DNA of 64,000 nucleotides from Candidatus Lucifugimonas marina (lineage in GTDB: Bacteria > Chloroflexota > Dehalococcoidia > Lucifugimonadales > Lucifugimonadaceae). The stretch lies in the NCBI GenBank assembly GCA_029593915.1, contig CP046147.1, positions 620,001 to 684,000 of the forward strand. The letters run 5' to 3'. The notes below the pieces were generated by a model, which made no database searches, was not told the origin of the DNA, and saw only the letters and a program-made list of their open reading frames with translations. Positions 55,073-62,028 of this stretch are shown in pieces (the first letter of the stretch is position 1; the number at the start of each line of letters is the position of its first letter). Both the position numbers and the translations under genes were made by a program.

Positions 55073-55750
55073 ATGTACACCAAACAGCGTGGTATTACTG
55101 GACTAGAGACAGCGATCATTTTGATTGCGTTTGTAGTTGTTGCCTCCGTATTTGCGTTCACGGTTTTGAGCACCGGTGTGTTCTCATCGGAACGGGCAAA
55201 AGAGACAATTTTCGCAGGGTTGGAGCAGACTAAGAGCAGTTTGCGTCCTTCTGGCAGCGTGATTGCATTCAGGGGTTATGTTGGCTCAACGGAGGCCATT
55301 TTCAAGTTCAGCATGGTTGTTGAAGCTGTCGATGGCGCAGAGCCGATCGACCTGACTGCGCCTTACACAGCTGATGGATCAGGAACTGACCCCGATTCTT
55401 CGGTGACCACTAACCGAACAAGCATTGTTTATATAGACGACAATCAGATTCTTCAGAACGTTCCGTGGTCGGTTTCGTTTATGGGTGACGACAACGGTGA
55501 CAACATGCTTGATGAAGGCGAGAAGGCCGAGATTCAGGTTTGGCTGTTGAATCGAACGACTGGTACGGCTGTGACTGCGAACAGTTCGGTGAACTATATG
55601 GCCAGCTCGACTACAGGTCTGACCTCTTCAGGCACGCTTTTGACGCCTAACGATCAGTTCACTGTTGAGGTTCAGCCTGCGGATGGCGAGGTGCTTACCG
55701 TACGACGAACGCTTCCGGCTGCATTGGATTCGGTTGTGAATCTGCGGTAG
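55073..55750 (+). CDS. Archaellin-like filament protein
   Basis: This 225-residue protein has an archaeal flagellin-like N terminus: a short basic leader MYTKQRG, then ITGLETAIILIAFVVVASVFAF. This is the class III signal form cut by a prepilin/preflagellin peptidase after Gly7. A beta-rich outer domain follows with Asn-Xaa-Thr/Ser sequons (about 90-205) and GDDNGDNMLDEGEKAEIQVWL, the acidic motif common in archaellins. It would assemble into an external filament. No motor (FlaI/FlaJ) genes are in this window. Alternatives are a type IV pilin-like protein; the sequence favours archaellin. ATG start at 55073. Confidence 0.85.
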   Translation: MYTKQRGITGLETAIILIAFVVVASVFAFTVLSTGVFSSERAKETIFAGLEQTKSSLRPSGSVIAFRGYVGSTEAIFKFSMVVEAVDGAEPIDLTAPYTADGSGTDPDSSVTTNRTSIVYIDDNQILQNVPWSVSFMGDDNGDNMLDEGEKAEIQVWLLNRTTGTAVTANSSVNYMASSTTGLTSSGTLLTPNDQFTVEVQPADGEVLTVRRTLPAALDSVVNLR

Positions 55751-55751
55751 C

Positions 55752-55838
55752 TGCAGCGTTTTGCTTTGGGCGTCGTCCGACGACTTGGTCGCCGCTGCAA
55801 TCTACCCTCACCCTAGCCCTCTCCCGAAGGAGAGGGGA
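55752..55838 (+). repeat. Family A repeat
   Basis: cgtcgtccgacgacttggtc then ccctctcccgaaggagaggg lie directly after the archaellin-like gene. Confidence 0.72.
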
Positions 55839-55869
55839 CAGGACAGGGTAGCGAGAGAGATTTGATTTT

Positions 55870-55896
55870 AGGGGAGGGCTTCGGCTCTCCCCTTTT
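55870..55896 (+). terminator. Probable terminator after the archaellin-like gene
   Basis: The stem aggggag / ctcccct with a ggcttcggct loop region is followed by four T residues. Confidence 0.75.
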
Positions 55897-55925
55897 GCGT
55901 TTGCGGGAGTGCGAGAGCGTGGCGG

Positions 55926-56036
55926 CACTTCGTGGCCCTTCGACGGGGCTCAGGATGACAGGGTTGGTCGTAGTCGGTGGTTGAGTGGGTGGTTGGGAGA
56001 TCGGCTATTTGACCCTAATTTTCATCGGGGTGACAA
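55926..56036 (+). repeat. Two family B repeats
   Basis: cccttcgacggggctcagga then tgac (55936-55960) and ttgaccctaattttcatcgg then ggtgac (56009-56034). Confidence 0.65.
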
Positions 56037-56070
56037 CTGTGGGTGTTGGCTCGCTGGGATGAGAGCGCGG

Positions 56071-56463
56071 CTAGGCCGAGAGTTCGGCTGTGCGGCGGAG
56101 GATTTTTAGCGATTTCTTTACGCAGTCGCCGATGAGGATTTCAGCTTTGCCGAGGTCGAGCGGCTTTTCGAGGAAGTTGTTGATTCCTACGAAGTTCGAT
56201 TTGCGCTGCGTTTCAGGCGAGAGCTTGTCGGACATTATTACTCGTGTGATCTTCTTCGCTTTGAGTCCGCGTCGTAGGCTGGAGAACATCTTGAATGTAT
56301 CCATGTCTGGGAGTGCCCATTCGGTGACGACGATGTCGGGATCATAGTCCTGGATAGCTGCGATGCCTGCGCCCGCGGATTCGACTTCGATGAAATCTTG
56401 ATTCAGTCGTTTGAGAATAGTGGTGATACTTGCTCGAGCTTGTTCGTCGGGGTCGATGATCAC
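56071..56463 (-). CDS. Pseudo-receiver domain, probably the C-terminal half of a broken tandem-receiver gene
   Basis: A 130-residue response-regulator receiver fold (VIIDPDEQARASITTIL, PDIVVTEWALPDMD, FLEKPLD). The phospho-accepting Asp position is Glu in VVTEWALP. The GTG at 56463 begins in the first strand, and the frame continues open upstream with a natural-looking linker (SDSAPNAVKTFTVIIDPDE). The adjacent upstream receiver ORF, in the other frame, supplies the missing N-terminal half. Together they match the tandem protein at 57121-57837. A one-base frameshift near 56590 may separate them. Confidence 0.75.
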   Translation of the reverse strand: MIIDPDEQARASITTILKRLNQDFIEVESAGAGIAAIQDYDPDIVVTEWALPDMDTFKMFSSLRRGLKAKKITRVIMSDKLSPETQRKSNFVGINNFLEKPLDLGKAEILIGDCVKKSLKILRRTAELSA

Positions 56464-56474
56464 CGTGAACGTTT

Positions 56475-57047
56475 TTACGGCGTTGGGTGCGCTGTCGGAG
56501 ACGTGGATATTTTCGGGTGGTGCGTCGGATACTGCCCCGTACTGGGTTTCTCCGCTGGTAATCGCAGGTTCGAGTGGAGGGCTTTCTTCAGTAGATGTGC
56601 CTCGACCCTGTCTGCCAGTTCGTCCATTCCGGTTGTTTTCAGCACGAAGTCAGAGGCGCCTTTGAGGATCGCTCCGTTCACATCAGCTACATCGTCGGCC
56701 GAAGTGAACATGATGATTGGAATGTCGGACGATTTTCGTATGACGGAGCAAACGTCGCTTCCGTTCATCATGGGCATTCGCATGTCGAGGATGGCGAGAT
56801 CAGGATCGAACTCAGTGAACATCTGAGTTGCTTCGAATCCGTCCCGAGCTGCTTTTACGTTGTAGTCGAGATCGAGCAGTACTTCGGTAAGTGCTTCGCG
56901 TAGATCAGCGGCATCTTCAGCGATAAGGATTTTCGATCCGGCAGTTTTCGAATTGGTGCCCAAGCTAGTCGTTCCGTCGTTCAAATATGCGTAGGTGTGC
57001 GATTGTGTGCCTGCCGGGTTGAGAAAGTGTTGGCGAGGCGTTCGCAC
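56475..57047 (-). CDS. Receiver-domain response regulator (N-terminal half of the same broken gene)
   Basis: The receiver fold spans about residues 37-160: acidic pair in ILIAEDAADLR, phospho-Asp in LAILDMRMPMM, Thr in IIMFTSAD, and Lys in FVLKTTG. After KKAL the translation becomes Pro/Thr/His-rich and stops (YPTHHPKISTSPTAHPTP), unlike a domain. The -1 frame at this point carries on into the pseudo-receiver ORF. It has no output domain. GTG at 57047 is a tentative start. Confidence 0.75.
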   Translation of the reverse strand: MRTPRQHFLNPAGTQSHTYAYLNDGTTSLGTNSKTAGSKILIAEDAADLREALTEVLLDLDYNVKAARDGFEATQMFTEFDPDLAILDMRMPMMNGSDVCSVIRKSSDIPIIMFTSADDVADVNGAILKGASDFVLKTTGMDELADRVEAHLLKKALHSNLRLPAEKPSTGQYPTHHPKISTSPTAHPTP

Positions 57048-57050
57048 CAG

Positions 57051-57097
57051 ATTAGTACTACTTGCGCCGAGTGTTAATTTATTTCGGTAGTACTAAT
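57051..57097. promoter_or_regulatory. 11-bp inverted repeat between receiver genes
   Basis: ATTAGTACTAC (57051-57061) and GTAGTACTAAT (57087-57097) form a perfect inverted repeat separated by 25 bases. No T run follows. It may bind a regulator or form a hairpin. Confidence 0.45.
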
Positions 57098-57120
57098 GTC
57101 CTATGGGGGTGTGATTCGAG

Positions 57121-57837
57121 TTAGGCGGCATTGCGTGATTTGCGCTTTCTGGCTCGTATTGCGGTTCGGACACAGTTGGCGATCATCATTTCGACTTTTG
57201 CTGCGCTGAGTGGCTTTTGAAGGAAGTTTTCGATGCCTACGAAACTAGCCTTGCGCTGTGCTTCAGGGGATAGCCGGGCGGAGATCATGCCTTTGACAAG
57301 GTTTTTATCGAATTTTCCGCCTTTGAGTTCCGACATCATGTTGAAGGCATCCATATCGGGTAGGGACCATTCCGATATGACGATGTCGGGACTTTCGGTT
57401 TTGTAAGTTTTGATTGCTTCGGCAGCGTTCGATGCCTCTACGACGTTTTGATTGAGTCGGGTGAGCACCGCTTTGATGATTGATCGGCTTTCTTCGTTGG
57501 GGTCGACGATCAATGTCGTGGTCGTAACTTTCTGCTTTATGGGAGGCGATGCGATTTTGCGTGCGTTTGTTTCTTTTTCCTTAGCTTCTGGAGCTTCAGA
57601 CTTACTGAGATGAAAGCTGATTCGTTCGGTTAGTTCAGACACTCCGGTTGTTTTGAGAACGAAATCGGTTGCGCCTTTAGTGATTGCTTCCCGTACATCT
57701 TCGGCTTCATTCGATGATGTGAACATTATTACGGGGAGGTTCGAGGTTTTACGTATGGCGGCACAAGTGTTGGGTCCGCTCATTTTTGGCATGCGCATAT
57801 CGAGGACAACGAGATCGGGGTCGAAATCCGGGAACAT
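57121..57837 (-). CDS. Tandem receiver/pseudo-receiver response regulator (start unresolved)
   Basis: The first receiver has the phospho-Asp in LVVLDMRMPKM, Thr in VIMFTSS and Lys in FVLKTTG. A Lys/Glu-rich linker leads to a second receiver with DPNEES and QKPLS but Glu in place of the phospho-Asp (VISEWSLPDM). There is no output domain, so it probably works by protein contacts. The ATG at 57837 lies inside the first domain. In-frame sequence upstream clearly encodes its beginning (AKILVAEDADDLRDAI, about 57950-57900), with no ATG/GTG/TTG back to a TAA. ATC at 57987 or ATT at 58023 are the unusual options; an ATG at 58058 is in another frame. The start is therefore odd or broken. Confidence 0.8.
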   Translation of the reverse strand: MFPDFDPDLVVLDMRMPKMSGPNTCAAIRKTSNLPVIMFTSSNEAEDVREAITKGATDFVLKTTGVSELTERISFHLSKSEAPEAKEKETNARKIASPPIKQKVTTTTLIVDPNEESRSIIKAVLTRLNQNVVEASNAAEAIKTYKTESPDIVISEWSLPDMDAFNMMSELKGGKFDKNLVKGMISARLSPEAQRKASFVGIENFLQKPLSAAKVEMMIANCVRTAIRARKRKSRNAA

Positions 57838-58241
57838 CTGAGTCGCTTCGAAACCATCGCGAGCTGCCTGAACACGGTAACCCTGTTCAACTAGTACGAG
57901 GAGGATAGCGTCTCTTAGATCGTCAGCGTCTTCTGCTACGAGTATTTTTGCCGACGCTTTGGTTGTGGATGCGCTTACGGATTCGATCTCGGTTCTCCCC
58001 GGGCGTTCACTGGCCTGTGAAATGTGCCTGTCTTTTCTTGAGTATTAGTTATTGTCATGGTTGATTTGTTTTGAACTCAGTTCCAACTGACGCAGGGGGG
58101 CGAGCCTATGGTTGCGGAGGGTGTGGGTGTGAATACGACTGGCGACAGTGTGGTTAATAGCCGGGAAAGGCTGACACTCGTTCGAGATTGAGATGGTTCT
58201 AGTGAGTTGGTGAAGATGAGCCAACGACCGAGGATTTTGCT

Positions 58242-58610
58242 GTGGAGAAGATTATTTACATAGCTTTGGCGGGGGCTGCAGGCACGCTGACTCGCTACGG
58301 GATTGGGACTCTGTTTCCGCGTGATGGTGTTGCTGGTATGCCGTGGGGTGTGTTCGTGGCGAATATGCTCGGTGCGCTGTTGTTTGGGCTGATTTGGGCT
58401 GCGAGCGAGGAGAGGGGCTGGATTAGCGAGAATATGCGGGTGATTGCGCTTGTTGGATTTATGGGGGCGTTCACTACGTTCTCGACGTTCGCATTCGACA
58501 ATGTTCAGATGGCTCGTGCGTCGGAGTGGGGGTGGTTTGGGGCGAATATGGTGCTGACGAACGTGGGCGGCTTGGCGGCTGTGTTTGTTGGGTTTAAGTT
58601 GGTTCGTTAG
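58242..58610 (+). CDS. crcB: Fluoride ion channel CrcB/Fluc
   Basis: This 122-residue protein has four transmembrane helices and the Fluc motifs GGxxGxxxRY (AGAAGTLTRYG), GNxxG-like region (ANMLGALLFG) and GFMGAFTTFSTF with the phenylalanine ladder. It exports fluoride as a dual-topology dimer. GTG start at 58242. No fluoride riboswitch is convincing upstream. Confidence 0.93.
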   Translation: MEKIIYIALAGAAGTLTRYGIGTLFPRDGVAGMPWGVFVANMLGALLFGLIWAASEERGWISENMRVIALVGFMGAFTTFSTFAFDNVQMARASEWGWFGANMVLTNVGGLAAVFVGFKLVR

Positions 58611-58614
58611 TAGC

Positions 58615-58728
58615 GCTTGGCGTGAGTCGCGCTCGTCGTCGTACGACTCGGCTTTAGCGGCAAGCTCTGGCGACTTCGACTAGCTCAGCATGTACCTAGC
58701 TCCCCCGTGATGGGGGAGGACTGGTTGG
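58615..58728 (+). repeat. Family A repeat with embedded family B fragment
   Basis: cgtcgtcgtacgactcggct, a cttcgactagctcagcatg fragment, then ctcccccgtgatgggggag. This is a composite unit. Confidence 0.7.
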
Positions 58729-58862
58729 TTGCTATTGGGAGTTTTGAGCATCGATATTTGTCTATTGGCTCTCCGTATTTGCTTGAGGATTTGTTGCTTA
58801 GGGGTGGTAGGGTTGGCGGATTGATTTTGGAATTGTTTTTTAGTGGGTTGGAGTAACTGTTT

Positions 58863-59138
58863 ATGGGTACGTTTGATGAGGCTTGTTCGCATCTTGAGAT
58901 GATTCAGGATGTGACGCCTTCTTCGCCGGATCAGTGTTTGCAGTGTGTTGAGATGGGCGATGTTTGGGTGAACTTGCGGTTGTGCATGATTTGTGGGCAG
59001 GTTGGCTGCTGCGATAACTCGAAGAACACGCACGCTACGAAGCATTTTCATTCGGATGGGCACGGGATTATTAAGTCGCACCAGCCGGGTGAAGATTGGT
59101 ACTGGTGCTACGTGGATGAAGTGCTGTTTACGTTATAG
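58863..59138 (+). CDS. UBP-type zinc finger protein
   Basis: A 91-residue protein built of a single ZnF-UBP domain: CSHL at the start, CLQC (25-28), CMICGQVGCCD, then HATKHF, SDGH and a closing DWYWCYVDE. This pattern matches the zinc fingers that bind ubiquitin C termini in eukaryotic deubiquitinases. Bacterial single-domain members are known, but their partner is not. ATG start at 58863. Confidence 0.9.
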   Translation: MGTFDEACSHLEMIQDVTPSSPDQCLQCVEMGDVWVNLRLCMICGQVGCCDNSKNTHATKHFHSDGHGIIKSHQPGEDWYWCYVDEVLFTL

Positions 59139-59225
59139 TGCCGGGCGGCATCGAATGCCTTGGGCATGGCTGCAATCTACCCTCTCCCTAGCCCTCTCCC
59201 GAAGGAGAGGGGACTGGTTGTAGGC
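59139..59225 (+). repeat. Family A repeat
   Basis: A ggcatcgaatgccttgggca hairpin and ccctctcccgaaggagaggg. Confidence 0.7.
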
Positions 59226-59273
59226 AGGGTAGCCAGGCTTTGATTGGGTTTCTTAGTTTGAGGATTCTTTTTG

Positions 59274-60164
59274 ATGGCGTATGAAGTTGAGATGATTGCT
59301 GATTTTCGGACGAGGGTTGGTGAGGGGCCGGTTTGGGATCCGAAGCGCCAGATTTTGAATTGGACGGATATTCAGACGGGTCGGTTATTTGAGTACGATC
59401 CTGCTTCAGGTAAGAGTCGGAAGATTTATCAGGGTGAGTACATTGGTGGCTATGCGAACAACAAGCGGGGCGGGTTTGTAGTCGCTAGTTGGTCAGGGAT
59501 TGGTCTTTGGCGAGAGGGTGAGGAGATTACCTATATTCACCAGGGAACACTTCACGGGATGCCGCTTCAGTTCAACGACGTGACTGCTGGTCCTGGCGGT
59601 CAGTTCTACGCCGGGACTTACTACGAGGACGGGCGCAGGGCAAAGCTGTACCGATTTGATCCAGACGGCGGAATTACGATCGTTCAGGAAGATATCGGCA
59701 CCTCGAACGGTCTAGGGTTCTCGCCTGATCTATCGACTTCTTACTACGTCGACACGCAGCAGAGGCGGATTTGGGCGTATGACTTCGATGCTGATTCTGG
59801 TGAGTTTTCGAATCGGCGTGATCTAGTTGTGCTCGATGGTGAGGAAGGGTTTCCAGATGGACTGACGGTCGATTCGGAAGGGTTTATCTGGCAGGCGATG
59901 TGGGGTGGTGGCTGCGTTATTCGGATCGATCCGGATGGCAAGGAAGAACGCCGAGTGAAGTTCCCGGCGACGCAGACTTCGAGTGCGATGTTCGGCGGTA
60001 AAGATTTGAACGATCTTTACGTGACTACCGCGTGGAATGGCACGGGTGAGAACGAACCACCTTATGACGGATCGAAGCACCGGGGCGGTGAGTTGTACCG
60101 GGTGCGGATCGATGACGTTCAAGGTAAAGCCGAGTTCGAGACGGATTTCGCCTGGCCTGAGTAG
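59274..60164 (+). CDS. SMP-30/gluconolactonase family protein
   Basis: A six-bladed beta-propeller lactonase. The metal ligand Glu is in VGEGPVWDP near residue 18. SNGLGFSPD carries the conserved Asn, and LTVDSEGFIWQAMWGGGCVIRIDPDG contains a conserved Asp. C-terminal LNDLYVTTA is typical. It probably hydrolyses sugar lactones. ATG at 59274 is nine bases after GAGGA; a TTG directly upstream is less likely. Confidence 0.92.
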   Translation: MAYEVEMIADFRTRVGEGPVWDPKRQILNWTDIQTGRLFEYDPASGKSRKIYQGEYIGGYANNKRGGFVVASWSGIGLWREGEEITYIHQGTLHGMPLQFNDVTAGPGGQFYAGTYYEDGRRAKLYRFDPDGGITIVQEDIGTSNGLGFSPDLSTSYYVDTQQRRIWAYDFDADSGEFSNRRDLVVLDGEEGFPDGLTVDSEGFIWQAMWGGGCVIRIDPDGKEERRVKFPATQTSSAMFGGKDLNDLYVTTAWNGTGENEPPYDGSKHRGGELYRVRIDDVQGKAEFETDFAWPE

Positions 60165-60191
60165 GGCGTGCGTGGTGTTCCTGAGAGGACG

Positions 60192-60608
60192 CTAAGCAGC
60201 GCGGTAGTTAGACTCTGTGTCGTTTCTCCATATTTTTCGGGTTTTGTTCAATTTCCTGTAGATTTTTGCCCATTCATTTGGATCGTCACAGAGTAATTGG
60301 GGTGTTTGGCTGAAGGTTCTCGTTGCATAAACCTTCAGAAAGTCAACGAGTAAGCCTTTATCTCTGATTTTACGTTGCTCTCGAATCATTTCCGTAGACA
60401 TAGATTGTGGGCTCATTCTGCTTTTCTCTAAGTGACAGGCATGGCATAGTCCCTGAAGATTTTCCAAGCCATCCCCGGCGATCCGGCCAGCGATGTGATC
60501 GAGCTCAGTTGCGGCGGAAAGACAGTTCTCGTTTGCACAAAGTCCATCCGTTTTTGAGAATACGAGTTCTCTGACATCTGTCGAGATCGTATTTTTGAGA
60601 ATGATCAC
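60192..60608 (-). CDS. HNH endonuclease-like protein, N terminus probably disrupted by the IS
   Basis: The HNH core has CANENC, ELDHIAGRIAG, LQGLCHACHLEKSR, giving two CxxC-type zinc pairs around the His-Asn-His motif. The C-terminal half is helical and unassigned. The GTG at 60608 is the first start, but the frame stays open for 50 bases upstream and encodes a natural helix (VREYIELKLQKLSQG) right up to the IS end at 60659. Joining across the IS would extend the frame to GTG codons beyond 61887. The ancestral gene was therefore probably cut by the insertion. Confidence 0.75.
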   Translation of the reverse strand: MIILKNTISTDVRELVFSKTDGLCANENCLSAATELDHIAGRIAGDGLENLQGLCHACHLEKSRMSPQSMSTEMIREQRKIRDKGLLVDFLKVYATRTFSQTPQLLCDDPNEWAKIYRKLNKTRKIWRNDTESNYRAA

Positions 60609-60687
60609 CCCTTGAGATAACTTCTGTAGTTTGAGCTCAATATATTCTCGTACGAAGGTGACCTGCCCCCGATAGCGTTACCACTTA

Positions 60688-61518
60688 TTATCTCGGATTC
60701 GCAGCCAGCTTAAGCCTGGGCATGATCACCTCAGGTGCTGGTGCCCGGTATCCAAGTGAGCTGTGTGGTCGGATCGTGTTGTACTCCCTTCTCCACCGTT
60801 CCGTCAGTATCTGTACCTCCTTCAACGAATAGAAGATCTCACGGTTTAGCAACTCATCTCTGAACTTTCCGTTGAAGCTCTCGTTGTAGCCGTTCTCCCA
60901 TGGACTACCCGGTTCGATAAATAGTGTCTTCACTCCAACTCGCTCCAGCCAGTCTCGAATTGTCTTTGAAGTGAACTCCGGCCCGTTATCTGAACGAATG
61001 TGCTCCGGTGCACCATTAAGAACAAATAGTTCTGTCAGCGCATGGATCACATCGTTTGACCTGATACGCCTCGCCACCTTGATGGCCATGCACTCCCGCG
61101 TGTACTCGTCGATCACAGTGAGCATTCTGACCGCACGACCGTCCTCGGTTCTACAGTCCACGAAGTCGTAAGCCCACACATGTCCTTTACGTTCCGGTTT
61201 CAGCTTGATGATTGAACCATCGTTCAGCCAGAGCCGTCCTCTTTTCGGTTGCTTCTTCGGAACCTTCAGCCCTTCACGTCGCCATATGCGTTCGACACGC
61301 TTGTGGTTCACATGCCAGCCACGATCCCTTAGCAATGCTGTGATCCGGCGATAGCCGTACCTGCCGAACCGCACTGCAAGCTTGACGATTTCGGCAGTCA
61401 GCGATTCTTCGTCATCTCTCAACTTCAAAGCTCGACGTTGTGTTGGTCTGGGCTGGTTGAGCACCATACAGGCTCTTCGCTCAGATACTCCAGGAAGTAT
61501 TCGCTGGACGTGTTTCAC
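60688..61518 (-). CDS. IS3-family transposase OrfB (DDE integrase domain)
   Basis: The 276-residue ORF has an N-terminal HTH_21 region (RYGYRRITALLRDRGWHVNHKRVERIW) and an rve integrase core. The three acidic residues lie in WAYDFVDCRT, RSDNGPEF and NGYNESFNGKFRDE. The C-terminal YNTIRPHSSLGY is characteristic. It is normally made as an OrfAB fusion by -1 frameshifting; the ATG at 61518 is internal. The OrfB frame overlaps the end of OrfA. Confidence 0.95.
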   Translation of the reverse strand: MKHVQRILPGVSERRACMVLNQPRPTQRRALKLRDDEESLTAEIVKLAVRFGRYGYRRITALLRDRGWHVNHKRVERIWRREGLKVPKKQPKRGRLWLNDGSIIKLKPERKGHVWAYDFVDCRTEDGRAVRMLTVIDEYTRECMAIKVARRIRSNDVIHALTELFVLNGAPEHIRSDNGPEFTSKTIRDWLERVGVKTLFIEPGSPWENGYNESFNGKFRDELLNREIFYSLKEVQILTERWRREYNTIRPHSSLGYRAPAPEVIMPRLKLAANPR

Positions 61519-61541
61519 GCACTTACGGCGACGTGAAGGGC

Positions 61542-61820
61542 TCAGAAGTTTCCCTCTGCCGCTTCTTTCAGGATCTGTTTATCCAGAGCAAGATCGGCAA
61601 CCGTTCGCTTCAGTCTTGCGTTTTCTTTCTCAAGCTTCTTGAGCTTCTTTGCCTGGTCGAGATCGAGTCCACCGTACTCACGTCGCCACCTGTAATAGGT
61701 GTGATCTGTAACACCGATCTCTCGTACTGCCTGACCTACGCTCTTGCCACCTGCAACGGCAACCTCGACTTGCCGGAGCTTGTTTAGGACCTGCTCCGGA
61801 CTATGACCTTTTCTTGGCAT
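61542..61820 (-). CDS. IS3-family transposase OrfA (HTH)
   Basis: The 92-residue protein has a helix-turn-helix of the HTH_8 type (VGQAVREIGVTDHTYYRWRREYGG) and a leucine-zipper tail (AKKLKKLEKENARLKRTVADL) for multimerisation. It binds the terminal repeats. A slippery heptamer lies four codons before its stop. Confidence 0.94.
   Translation of the reverse strand: MPRKGHSPEQVLNKLRQVEVAVAGGKSVGQAVREIGVTDHTYYRWRREYGGLDLDQAKKLKKLEKENARLKRTVADLALDKQILKEAAEGNF
61548..61554 (-). promoter_or_regulatory. Slippery heptamer for -1 programmed frameshift
   Basis: On the minus strand the OrfA codons GAG GGA AAC form G-GGA-AAC, a canonical X-XXY-YYZ site. Slipping back one base there continues into the OrfB frame and yields an OrfAB fusion transposase. 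Confidence 0.75.
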
Positions 61821-62028
61821 TTCTGCCTCCCTTCAATTCAACCAGTATCTGATTTTTCAACTGGATACGTTTGAGGGGGGCAGGTCATACTCACCACGTG
61901 GGTATTCCGAATTTACCTGGCTTTCGTATATGAATTAACTACAAACCTATTCCCAGACATCAAGTCTTCAAAGATAGAATTTTCTGCTACCGCGCATTTA
62001 AATAATGATCAACAGAATTTCGTAGTTC

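Larger units (their letters stand above)
60659..61887 (-). mobile_element. IS3-family insertion sequence
   Basis: The 1229-base element is bounded by 12-bp terminal inverted repeats TGACCTGCCCCC (60659-60670) and GGGGGCAGGTCA (61876-61887), with TG/CA tips typical of IS3. It encodes OrfA and OrfB in overlapping -1 frames, read on the minus strand. No clear target-site duplication is seen (flanks agg and tac), so the site may have rearranged. Both reading frames are intact, so it may be recent or active. Confidence 0.93.

Noticed and set aside
55909..56109. Small plus-strand ORF after the archaellin-like gene
   Set aside because: It is mostly the translation of a family B repeat (FDGAQDD) and has no ribosome site or family support.
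58080..58241. Possible fluoride riboswitch upstream of crcB
   Set aside because: The gap lacks a recognisable crcB-motif core with the expected pseudoknot segments; only loose G-rich similarity was seen.
585..59225. CRISPR arrays
   Set aside because: The repeats are widely dispersed, vary in form, lack constant spacing and have no cas genes nearby.
61900..61945. dif-like recombination site near the skew switch
   Set aside because: The sequence ttcgtatatgaattaac has only weak similarity to known dif arms and cannot be supported by eye.
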